The translations under genes were made by a program, and so were the position numbers. From NCBI GenBank assembly GCA_017464805.1, contig JAFTYE010000016.1:1-64000 (forward strand): DNA of 64,000 nucleotides, in the 5' to 3' direction. This stretch comes from Clostridia bacterium. GTDB lineage: Bacteria > Bacillota > Clostridia > Oscillospirales > CAG-272. The notes beneath the pieces are model-generated. The model was not told the DNA's origin. It saw nothing but the letters and a program-made list of their open reading frames with translations, and did not search any database. Below are positions 50,991 to 57,782 of the stretch, in pieces; position 1 is the first letter of the stretch, and the number at the start of each line of letters is the position of its first letter.

Positions 50991-51905
50991 ATGAGCGATA
51001 TGATCGAAATTCGCAACTTGAATAAGCACTTCGGCAACGTACATGCCGTGCAGGATCTCTCCTTTCGCGTCAAGCAAGGGGAGCTCTTTGCCTTCCTCGG
51101 CGTCAACGGTGCCGGAAAGTCCACCACCATCCATATCCTTTCGGGTCAACTGGCAAAGGACAGTGGCACCGTCATGATTGACGGCACCGACCTTGACCGT
51201 GACGTGGATGCTGTCAAGCGGGACCTCGGCGTCGTTTTCCAAAGCTCAGTCCTCGATGTGGCGCTCTCTGTTCGGGATAACCTCGAAAGTCGCGCCGCTC
51301 TCTACGGCATCTGCGGAGAGGCGTTTCGCCGCCGCCTTTCGGAGCTCGCCGACCTTCTCGATTTTGCTGATCTGCTTTCCCGCGCGGTGGGGAAGCTCTC
51401 CGGCGGGCAGCGTCGCCGCATCGACATCGCACGCGCTCTGCTCCATAAGCCGAAACTCCTGATCCTTGACGAACCGACCACGGGGCTCGACCCCCAAACG
51501 CGTAAGACCCTTTGGTCAGTCATTTCCGAGCTCCGCAGGACCGAGGGCATGACGGTCTTCCTCACAACCCACTATATGGAGGAGGCGGCAGATGCCGACT
51601 ACGTCGTCATCCTCGACAACGGCCGCATCGCCGCCGAGGGAACGCCTCTTTCTTTAAAAAATACCTATACAGGCGATTTTATCACCCTCTACGGTGTGGA
51701 TGAGGGAACCGTGAAAATGCTCGGCCGAGACTACGAGCCAATCCGCGATGCCTTTCGCTTGTCCGTGTCGAATACTGCCGCCGCAACCGAGCTCATCCTT
51801 TCGTACCCCGCGGTTTTTTCGGATTACGAAATCACCAAAGGAAAAATGGATGACGTGTTCCTCGCCGTCACAGGCAAAAAGCTCACGGGAGGTGAAGAGA
51901 AGTGA
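50991..51905 (+). CDS. ABC transporter ATP-binding protein (drug/lipid export type)
   Basis: 304 residues. Walker A GVNGAGKSTT, signature LSGGQRRRIDIARA, Walker B LLILDEPTTGLDP, and the DrrA-like C-terminal extension. The ATG follows GGAGGTGCG. It pairs with the permease gene that overlaps its stop (GTGA). Substrate unknown. Confidence 0.93.
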   Translation: MSDMIEIRNLNKHFGNVHAVQDLSFRVKQGELFAFLGVNGAGKSTTIHILSGQLAKDSGTVMIDGTDLDRDVDAVKRDLGVVFQSSVLDVALSVRDNLESRAALYGICGEAFRRRLSELADLLDFADLLSRAVGKLSGGQRRRIDIARALLHKPKLLILDEPTTGLDPQTRKTLWSVISELRRTEGMTVFLTTHYMEEAADADYVVILDNGRIAAEGTPLSLKNTYTGDFITLYGVDEGTVKMLGRDYEPIRDAFRLSVSNTAAATELILSYPAVFSDYEITKGKMDDVFLAVTGKKLTGGEEK

Positions 51906-52795
51906 AAACCACGCTCCTTCTCATCAAGCGAAACGTCAAACTCTTCTTCCGTGATAAAGGCATGTTCTTTACCGCCCTCATCACCCCGGCCATCCTGCTC
52001 GTGCTCTACGCAACCTTCCTCGGGAATGTCTATCGGGACAGCTTCACTTCTGGTCTGCCGCAGAATAACCTGCCAAAAGAGTTGATCGACGGACTCGTCG
52101 GCGGTCAGCTGATCTCCTCGATTCTCGCCGTTTCTTGCATCACGGTTGCCTTCTGCTCCAATTTTCTCATGGTACAGGATAAGGCAAACGGCAGTATCCG
52201 TGACTTCCGTATTGCCCCTGTGAAAAGCGCGACTCTGTCGCTTTCCTATTACGCCGCCACCCTCATTTCCACGCTCCTTATCTGCCTCGTGGCAAGTGGG
52301 ATCTGCCTTGCCTATGTGGCTGCCGTGGGATGGTATATGTCCGTCTCGGATGTTCTTCTCCTGTTACTTGACGTGCTTCTCCTGGTGCTCTTCGGTACAG
52401 CCCTCTCCTCGGTGATCAATTTTTTCCTCTCCTCACAGGGGCAGATCTCCGCCGTCGGCACGATTGTCAGCTCGGGCTACGGCTTCATTTGCGGCGCGTA
52501 TATGCCCATCTCCTCCTTCGGAGAAAGCCTGCAATCGGTCATCTCCTTCCTGCCGGGAACCTATGGTACCTCCCTCGTCCGCAATCACGCCATGCGCGGT
52601 GTGCTCGCAGAAATGGAGGAGGAGGGAATATCCGCCGCGGCGATTGATGAGTTGCGCGACGTCCTGGACTGTAACCTCTACTTCTTCGGCGAGCGTGTGG
52701 AGGAGGCTTCCATGTACCTTGTCCTCGCCTCGTCCATCCTTCTCCTTGTCGGCGTGTACATCTTCCTCAATGCTTTAAGGAAAAAGGAAAAATAA
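51902..52795 (+). CDS. ABC-2 type transporter permease
   Basis: 297 residues from a GTG, with six membrane helices (DKGMFFTALITPAILLVLYATFLGNVY first) and a large loop between helices 1 and 2. The ABC-2 pattern SSQGQISAVGTIVSSGYGFICGAYMPIS is clear. It forms the exporter with the upstream ATPase. Confidence 0.9.
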   Translation: MKTTLLLIKRNVKLFFRDKGMFFTALITPAILLVLYATFLGNVYRDSFTSGLPQNNLPKELIDGLVGGQLISSILAVSCITVAFCSNFLMVQDKANGSIRDFRIAPVKSATLSLSYYAATLISTLLICLVASGICLAYVAAVGWYMSVSDVLLLLLDVLLLVLFGTALSSVINFFLSSQGQISAVGTIVSSGYGFICGAYMPISSFGESLQSVISFLPGTYGTSLVRNHAMRGVLAEMEEEGISAAAIDELRDVLDCNLYFFGERVEEASMYLVLASSILLLVGVYIFLNALRKKEK

Positions 52796-52799
52796 ATTC

Positions 52800-52836
52800 A
52801 AAAAGGACCGTTCGTCGAACGGCCCTTTTTGTTTTT
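52800..52836 (+). terminator. terminator of the ABC-2 operon
   Basis: AAAAGGACCGTTC-GTC-GAACGGCCCTTTTT followed by GTTTTT. Confidence 0.88.
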
Positions 52837-52874
52837 GATGCAGCTGTGTTGAATATCTTTTTCGAGATATACTA

Positions 52875-52919
52875 TTGACAAATCACGTTTTACGTGTTAC
52901 AATTGATTGAGCTCAATTG
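52875..52919 (+). promoter_or_regulatory. promoter and palindromic operator of the peroxidase gene
   Basis: TTGACA (52875-52880), 17-base spacer, TACAAT (52898-52903). A perfect 12-base palindrome, ATTGAGCTCAAT (52906-52917), within CAATTGA...TCAATTG, lies at the start site. It is a plausible binding site for the OhrR/MarR protein encoded downstream. Confidence 0.75.
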
Positions 52920-52949
52920 AATTGGGCTACACTATTCGGGAGGTGCGAC

Positions 52950-53489
52950 ATGAACGCATACGATTTTCAGGTAAAAGCAATGGACGGCAGTGAGGTATCT
53001 CTTGAGAAGTATAAGGGCAAGATTTTGCTCGTGGTCAATACGGCAACCGGGTGCGGCTTTACACCGCAGTACGACGAGCTGCAAGATCTTTATGATGAGT
53101 TTTTCGCACGCGGCTTCGAAATTTTGGATTTTCCTTGCAACCAGTTCGGGGAGCAGGCACCCGGAAGCGATGAGGAAATCCACTCCTTCTGCACGGATCG
53201 CTACGGCATCACGTTCCCACAGTTTGCCAAGGTAGATGTCAACGGCGAGGATGCCATTCCGCTTTACAAATGGCTGACCGAAAACACCAAATTCGGCGGA
53301 TTTGGTAAGTCCCCGATGGCTCTGGTCCTGTCGGGCGTGGTAAAAAAGACCGATAAAGACTACAAGAATAATGGCAAGATCAAATGGAACTTTACCAAAT
53401 TTCTCATCGACCGAAACGGCGAGATCGTCGCCCGCTTTGAGCCTACCGACATGAAGGGGTTAAAAAAGGCGATCGAGGAGTGCCTCTGA
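52950..53489 (+). CDS. glutathione peroxidase-family thiol peroxidase
   Basis: 179 residues from the ATG behind GGGAGGTGCG. The peroxidatic cysteine is C35 (NTATGCGFTPQY), in place of selenocysteine. FPCNQFGEQ has the family Gln and a second Cys, and KWNFTKFLIDRNG completes the site. Such bacterial enzymes usually take electrons from thioredoxin. It shares a transcript with a TSCPD gene and lies upstream of an OhrR regulator. Confidence 0.94.
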   Translation: MNAYDFQVKAMDGSEVSLEKYKGKILLVVNTATGCGFTPQYDELQDLYDEFFARGFEILDFPCNQFGEQAPGSDEEIHSFCTDRYGITFPQFAKVDVNGEDAIPLYKWLTENTKFGGFGKSPMALVLSGVVKKTDKDYKNNGKIKWNFTKFLIDRNGEIVARFEPTDMKGLKKAIEECL

Positions 53490-53764
53490 TGCGTCACGAG
53501 TATAAAACCGAAAACACCTGCGCGCAGATCATTTCCTTTGAGCTTGATGGAAACATCGTCAAGAACATCGAGTTTTACGGCGGCTGTAATGGAAATCTCA
53601 AAGCCATCTCCAAGCTCCTGGAGGGGGCAACGGTGGAAAAGATCGAAAAAGAGCTGCTCGGCAACACCTGCGGCCGCCGTCCTACCTCTTGCACCGATCA
53701 GCTGGCGAAGGCCGTCCGTGCCGCCTATGAGAAGGAACAGCAAAGCGCAAAAAATCCTTGCTAA
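53489..53764 (+). CDS. TSCPD-domain protein (TIGR03905 type), second copy
   Basis: 91 residues. ENTCAQIISFELDGNIVKNIEFYGGCNGN and RRPTSCTDQLAKAV match the family. The start overlaps the peroxidase stop by one base (TGATG). Function unknown; being coupled to a peroxidase hints at a redox role for the conserved cysteines. Confidence 0.88.
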   Translation: MRHEYKTENTCAQIISFELDGNIVKNIEFYGGCNGNLKAISKLLEGATVEKIEKELLGNTCGRRPTSCTDQLAKAVRAAYEKEQQSAKNPC

Positions 53765-53786
53765 TGCAGACGAACCGTGCTATAAT
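53758..53786 (+). promoter_or_regulatory. promoter of the OhrR gene
   Basis: TTGCTA (53758-53763), 17-base spacer, TATAAT (53781-53786), so the regulator can be expressed apart from the peroxidase. Confidence 0.75.
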
Positions 53787-53811
53787 GGTATAAACGGCTC
53801 GGAGGTGTCCT

Positions 53812-54246
53812 ATGCGTGAAATGAACTACGATATGCTTAAGCTCGAAAACCAGATATGCTTTCCGCTTTACGCCGCCGCGCGTGAGGTGGTCAAGCGCTA
53901 TCGCCCGCATCTGGATGCGCTCGACCTCACCTACACGCAATATATCACGATGATGCTTTTGTGGGAGCATGAGGAAATCTCCGTGAAGGCTCTGGGGAAA
54001 CGGCTCTTTCTCGATTCGGGCACGATGACCCCCGTCTTAAAAAGCCTGGAAACCAAGGGCTACGTTACCCGTGCGCGCAGCACAAGCGATGAACGCTCCG
54101 TCAATATAAGAATCACCGCGAAAGGGGAGGAGCTCAAAAGATCCGCCGCCGAGATCCCCGCCAAGGTGGCAGGTTGCGTGGCCCTTGAACCGAACGAGGC
54201 CATTCAGCTCTATACACTGCTTTATAAGATCCTGCGTGAGGAATAA
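53812..54246 (+). CDS. OhrR-like MarR-family peroxide-sensing repressor
   Basis: 144 residues behind GGAGGTG. The N-terminal KLENQICFPLYAAAREVVKRY carries the redox cysteine (C16) of OhrR at the right place, and LDSGTMTPVLKSLETKGYVTRARSTSDERSV is the winged helix. OhrR proteins release DNA when organic peroxide oxidises the cysteine. No ohr gene is nearby; the peroxidase operon is the likely target. Confidence 0.9.
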   Translation: MREMNYDMLKLENQICFPLYAAAREVVKRYRPHLDALDLTYTQYITMMLLWEHEEISVKALGKRLFLDSGTMTPVLKSLETKGYVTRARSTSDERSVNIRITAKGEELKRSAAEIPAKVAGCVALEPNEAIQLYTLLYKILREE

Positions 54247-54257
54247 AGAAAAAAACT

Positions 54258-54286
54258 AGCGTGTTATCCTTAACGGAGAACACGCT
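54258..54286 (+). terminator. hairpin after the OhrR gene
   Basis: AGCGTGTT pairs with AACACGCT, followed by AAAACT only, so termination is uncertain. Confidence 0.5.
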
Positions 54287-54293
54287 AAAACTC

Positions 54294-54460
54294 AGTTTGC
54301 CCTACGGGCAAGTGAAGTTATCTTCGATAGTGAAGTTCACTTCGTGAGTGAAGTTTCGCCTGCGGCGAAGTGATGGGCAAACTTAACTTCACTGCGAGCG
54401 TAAGCTACGCAACTTCACTGTGCATAGCACAACTTCACTTTTGTGTCAGCAAAAACTTCA
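54294..54460. repeat. element built of AGTGAAGTT repeats in both orientations
   Basis: AGTTTGCCC (54294-54302) and GGGCAAACT (54375-54383) are perfect inverted arms. Between them AGTGAAGTT occurs three times; beyond them its reverse complement AACTTCACT occurs three more times, separated by small hairpins such as GCGAGCGTAAGCTACGC. No gene. It resembles intergenic MITE-like repeats of gut Clostridia. Confidence 0.75.
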
Positions 54461-54463
54461 CCA

Positions 54464-54519
54464 ACAGAAAAAGAGAGGACATTTCGGCTACTACGAACCG
54501 ATTTGTTCTCTCTTTCTGT
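54464..54519. repeat. long imperfect hairpin
   Basis: ACAGAAA-AAGAGAGGACA (54464-54481) pairs with TGTTCTCTC-TTTCTGT (54504-54519), with two extra A on one side and one G-T pair; TTTCGG/CCGA pair inside. Confidence 0.75.
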
Positions 54520-54660
54520 CGTTATAAGGGTTTGGGCTTAGCCCAATTAGCATTTGTCCAGACAAATGCGATGCTTGCACTTTTGTCAAAGTGTAAATAC
54601 TCCGCTAAGAACATCACCCATTTTTTGTCGTTTTTTTGTTGTCCATACCTCTATTGCAGG
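54520..54660. repeat. cluster of short perfect hairpins
   Basis: GGGCTTAGCCC, GCATTTGTC-CA-GACAAATGC and CACTTTTGTCAAAGTG follow one another. Together with the two entries before it this makes a repeat field of about 400 bases with no coding sense. Confidence 0.6.
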
Positions 54661-54670
54661 ATCAATCGAT

Positions 54671-54907
54671 TCAGATAAGCGACTCCTCGTCAAGGTTGAG
54701 CACATCTGCCTCGCCAAAGCGGAAGTCGGGCTTGCCGTCCTCAAGACGGATAGCAAGAAAATCCTTTCCCTTGAACAAGATCTTGTGTCCGGCCTGGTCA
54801 AACTCGGTTTCCGGGGGATTAAAGAGATATGTCGCACCGCTTGTGGTCACGATTACGCTTCCGTCCCGGATACGGAGCGTGTCGCGATCTGCTTTTCTGC
54901 GGAAAAG
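54671..54907 (-). pseudogene. possible gene remnant
   Basis: About 78 residues read plausibly as protein (DGSVIVTTSGATYLFNPPETEFDQ, then LEDGKPDFRFGEADVLNLDEE), but there is no ribosome site or clear start, and the upstream residues of the same frame are Cys/Arg-rich and unlike protein. Probably the C-terminal end of a decayed gene beside the repeat field. From 54908 to 55082 I see nothing else. Confidence 0.3.
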
Positions 54908-55082
54908 CCACGGCGGAAAAATGCCTTCACCGTTTTTTGGACAATCCTTCCGCCTTAGTGGTCGCATCCTATCGCTTGCGCATGCTCGGCTTTGCATACT
55001 CCCTTGCGGTGTTACTCTCTTCGCAAAAACTTCTCTGATGTTTTTGGTTGTTCCCCTTTCAAGCCCCTTACGATCAATCATA

Positions 55083-55122
55083 AAAAACACAGGGGGTGAC
55101 AGATGTCACCCCCTGTGTTTTT
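55083..55122 (-). terminator. terminator of tRNA-Leu
   Basis: AAAAACACAGGGGGTGAC-AGAT-GTCACCCCCTGTGTTTTT, a very stable hairpin with T runs on both strands. Confidence 0.92.
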
Positions 55123-55207
55123 GGTGCCGGTGGCGGGACTTGAACCCGCACGCTGTCGCCAGCAATGGATTTTGAGTCCACCTCGTCTGCCATTCCAACA
55201 CACCGGC
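55122..55207 (-). tRNA. tRNA-Leu (anticodon CAA)
   Basis: 86 bases, class II. GCCGGTG pairs with CACCGGC, discriminator A, encoded CCA. The anticodon stem-loop TGGACTCAAAATCCA has CAA; the variable arm is about TGCTGGCGACAGC and the T arm GCGGGTTCAAGTCCCGC. It reads UUG codons. Confidence 0.95.
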
Positions 55208-55307
55208 AAGGAACATGGGTATTATACCACGCTGTGCCGGGAAAATCAAGAGGGAAACACAAAAAAATCCACGAAAACGAAAAAAATGCCCTGCGCGTAA
55301 AAAAATA

Positions 55308-55336
55308 TTGCGCTTGCGCCCTTTTCGTGGTACAAT
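55308..55336 (+). promoter_or_regulatory. promoter of the cdd-pdp operon
   Basis: TTGCGC (55308-55313), 17-base spacer, TACAAT (55331-55336). Confidence 0.65.
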
Positions 55337-55360
55337 AAGAAAAAAGAGAGGAGTTGTGAT

Positions 55361-55765
55361 ATGACAGATCAAGAGCTTCTTTTGCTCGCAGAGCAGGCAA
55401 GAGAGAACGCCTATGCCCCCTATTCCCGATTTCTCGTCGGCGCGGCACTCCTTGCCGCAGACGGCCGTGTGTTTCTTGGTGCAAACGTGGAGAACGCTTC
55501 CTTCGGCGCGACGAACTGTGCGGAACGGAGCGCGATCTTTGCCGCCGTGTCGGCGGGCGTGCGTGATTTTGTCGCTATCGCCATCTGCGGCGCGAAGCAG
55601 GGCGGACGCGGAACGATTTGCACGCCTTGTGGGATCTGCCGTCAAGTATTATCCGAATTTTGCAATTCGAAGCTCCGCGTCCTGCTTGGCAACTCCGAGG
55701 AATATCGTGAATATACCCTCGCCGAGCTACTGCCGCACTCCTTCGGAGATGAGGTGAAGGCATGA
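55361..55765 (+). CDS. cdd: cytidine deaminase
   Basis: 134 residues. The zinc site is NCAERSAI plus CTPCGICRQVL, with VGAALLAADG and GANVENASFG before it. It turns (deoxy)cytidine into (deoxy)uridine. It overlaps the pyrimidine nucleoside phosphorylase start by ATGA, so the product passes to phosphorolysis. Confidence 0.96.
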   Translation: MTDQELLLLAEQARENAYAPYSRFLVGAALLAADGRVFLGANVENASFGATNCAERSAIFAAVSAGVRDFVAIAICGAKQGGRGTICTPCGICRQVLSEFCNSKLRVLLGNSEEYREYTLAELLPHSFGDEVKA

Positions 55766-57063
55766 GAATGTACGACATCATTCGCCGCAAGCGCGACGGT
55801 GAGATCCTTTCCGAAAAGGAAATTCAATTCTTTGTCCGTGGCTACGCCTCTGGCGAAATTCCCGACTATCAGGCATCTGCCCTCTGCATGGCCATCTACT
55901 TTCGCGGTATGACGGTCGAGGAGACCACTGCCCTCACCCTCGCCATCCGCGACTCGGGCGACCGCTTGGATTTTTCCAACATAAACGGCCTGCGTGTGGA
56001 TAAGCACTCCACGGGTGGCGTGGGGGATAAGACCAGCCTCGTCGTTGCCCCCATCGTTGCCTCTCTCGGTATCAAGGTCGCCAAAATGAGCGGCCGAGGT
56101 CTGGGGCATACGGGTGGCACGATCGATAAGCTCGAGGCCATCCCGGGCTTTTGCACCGATATTCCGACCGCCGAATTCGAGGAAATCGTCAACCGCATCG
56201 GTATTGCCATCGTAGGTCAAACGGCGACCCTTGCGCCTGCCGACAAGAGCCTGTACGCCTTGCGTGACGTGACCGCCACCGTAGACAGTATGCCCCTCAT
56301 CGCCTCCAGCATCATGGGAAAAAAGCTTGCCGCCGATGACGATTGCATCGTTCTGGACGTCAAAACCGGCAGTGGCTCCTTTATGAAGACCGAAGAAGCA
56401 AGCGAGGAGCTTGCTCGCTTGATGGTGGGCATCGGTAAGCAGGCAGGGAAGAAGATCTGCGCGCTACTGACCGACATGGACAAACCGCTCGGTAATGCCG
56501 TCGGCAACGCCATTGAGGTTTGGGAGGCTGTTCGCACCTTGCAGGGGGAGGGACCGGAGGACCTCGTCGAGCTGTGTATCGCCCTCGCTGCACACATGCT
56601 GTACCTTGCGGATAAGGGTGATCTTGGTGCCTGCGAGCGCATGGCAAAGGAAGCGATCGGAAGCGGTCGTGCTCTTGCTACCCTTATCGAAATGGTTCGC
56701 GCCCAAGGCGGGGATGTGTCCTATATCGAAACCCCCGACAAGCTGCTTGCGGCGAAGCATTCTTTGGACGTGACTGCTCCGAAAGACGGCTATATCCATT
56801 GCGTGGATACGGAAGGTTATGGCGTTGCAGCCCTTCTTCTCGGAGCGGGCAGAAACAAAAAGGATGATGTGATCGACCATTGTGCCGGCATTCAGCTTCA
56901 TGCAAAAACAGGTGATTTTATCAAGGCAGGCGACAAAATTGCCACCCTGTATACCAATTCCGAGGCAACTCTGCAAGTGGCACGCGATCGCCTGCTCGCC
57001 GCCACCTTCCTCTCGAATAATGCCCCCGCCCCTCGCCCCCTTATTTATAAGGTCATCGAATAA
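55762..57063 (+). CDS. pdp: pyrimidine-nucleoside phosphorylase
   Basis: 433 residues. The family signature KMSGRGLGHTGGTIDKLE and the phosphate site KHSTGGVGDKTSL are present, with the C-terminal beta domain (FIKAGDKIATLYTNSEA). It splits uridine and thymidine with phosphate to give base and (deoxy)ribose 1-phosphate. Confidence 0.96.
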   Translation: MRMYDIIRRKRDGEILSEKEIQFFVRGYASGEIPDYQASALCMAIYFRGMTVEETTALTLAIRDSGDRLDFSNINGLRVDKHSTGGVGDKTSLVVAPIVASLGIKVAKMSGRGLGHTGGTIDKLEAIPGFCTDIPTAEFEEIVNRIGIAIVGQTATLAPADKSLYALRDVTATVDSMPLIASSIMGKKLAADDDCIVLDVKTGSGSFMKTEEASEELARLMVGIGKQAGKKICALLTDMDKPLGNAVGNAIEVWEAVRTLQGEGPEDLVELCIALAAHMLYLADKGDLGACERMAKEAIGSGRALATLIEMVRAQGGDVSYIETPDKLLAAKHSLDVTAPKDGYIHCVDTEGYGVAALLLGAGRNKKDDVIDHCAGIQLHAKTGDFIKAGDKIATLYTNSEATLQVARDRLLAATFLSNNAPAPRPLIYKVIE

Positions 57064-57128
57064 CGCAAAATCCCCCTTGCATAGCATTTGCAAGGGGGAA
57101 AATTTTTTGAAAAAATATCCTTTTCCTA

Positions 57129-57157
57129 TTGACAACACCGCTTTTCTGTGCTATCAT
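57129..57157 (+). promoter_or_regulatory. promoter of the metal-efflux operon
   Basis: TTGACA (57129-57134), 17-base spacer, TATCAT (57152-57157). Confidence 0.8.
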
Positions 57158-57163
57158 ATGAAC

Positions 57164-57192
57164 AATCATTCAAATGAATGGCCATTCATGTG
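57164..57192 (+). promoter_or_regulatory. ArsR/CadC-type operator
   Basis: ATTCA-AA-TGAAT (57168-57179) overlaps a perfect 16-base palindrome ATGAATGGCCATTCAT (57174-57189). The TGAA/TTCA half-sites fit SmtB/CadC operators and the site covers the transcription start. Confidence 0.75.
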
Positions 57193-57209
57193 ATAGAAAG
57201 GAGAGATCC

Positions 57210-57551
57210 ATGAAACCGAAGCACGACCACGCGGCTCTTTTGGCCGCGGTAGAGCAGGGACTGCCGTCCGACGATTTTCTCTGTGACCTCGCCGATCTTT
57301 TTCGCGTGTTCGGCGACACCACGCGCGTGCGCATTTTGTGCGCCCTTCTCGACTCGGAGCTATGCGTGTGTGCGATCTCCGAGTTACTCGGCATGACCCA
57401 GTCTGCCATCTCTCACCAGCTCAAGGTGCTGAAGGATGCCAACCTCGTGGGATGTCGCAGAGAAGGAAAAACCGTATATTATTTTTTGGCAGATGACCAC
57501 GTCCGTGGCATTTTGGCACTCGGATGCGAGCATCTCGCAGAAAAGGAGTAA
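57210..57551 (+). CDS. ArsR/SmtB-family metal-sensing repressor (CadC-like)
   Basis: 113 residues behind GAAAGGAGAG. The winged helix is ISELLGMTQSAISHQLKVLKDANLV. E50-L-C52-V-C54 is the alpha3 metal-binding motif of Cd/Pb/Zn sensors. It would repress its own operon until metal binds. Head of a three-gene operon with a metal-binding protein and a P-type ATPase. Confidence 0.92.
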   Translation: MKPKHDHAALLAAVEQGLPSDDFLCDLADLFRVFGDTTRVRILCALLDSELCVCAISELLGMTQSAISHQLKVLKDANLVGCRREGKTVYYFLADDHVRGILALGCEHLAEKE

Positions 57552-57556
57552 TCGCT

Positions 57557-57775
57557 ATGAAAAAAACTTGGGTACTTGAGGATCTGGACTGCGCGCACTG
57601 TGCCATGAAAATGGAACAGGGCATTTCGAAAATCCAGGGGGTCGTATCAGCCTCCGTTAACTATCTTTCTGCTCGCCTGACCATTGAGGCGGAAGAAGCC
57701 GATCTTGATCGCATTATCAAGGAAGCGGTAAAGATCTGCAAAAAGATCGAGCCTGACTGCCGAATCATTCTGTGA
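57557..57775 (+). CDS. heavy-metal-associated (HMA) domain protein
   Basis: 72 residues with the metal motif LDCAHCAMKME in a ferredoxin-like fold. It stands alone where many CadA/ZntA pumps carry the same domain at their N-terminus; the pump eight bases downstream lacks one, so this is probably its detached metal donor. Confidence 0.9.
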   Translation: MKKTWVLEDLDCAHCAMKMEQGISKIQGVVSASVNYLSARLTIEAEEADLDRIIKEAVKICKKIEPDCRIIL

Positions 57776-57782
57776 GGCCGAT

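Noticed and set aside
54294..54460. CRISPR array
   Set aside because: The repeated word is only nine bases, occurs in both orientations and spacing is uneven; no cas genes are in the window.
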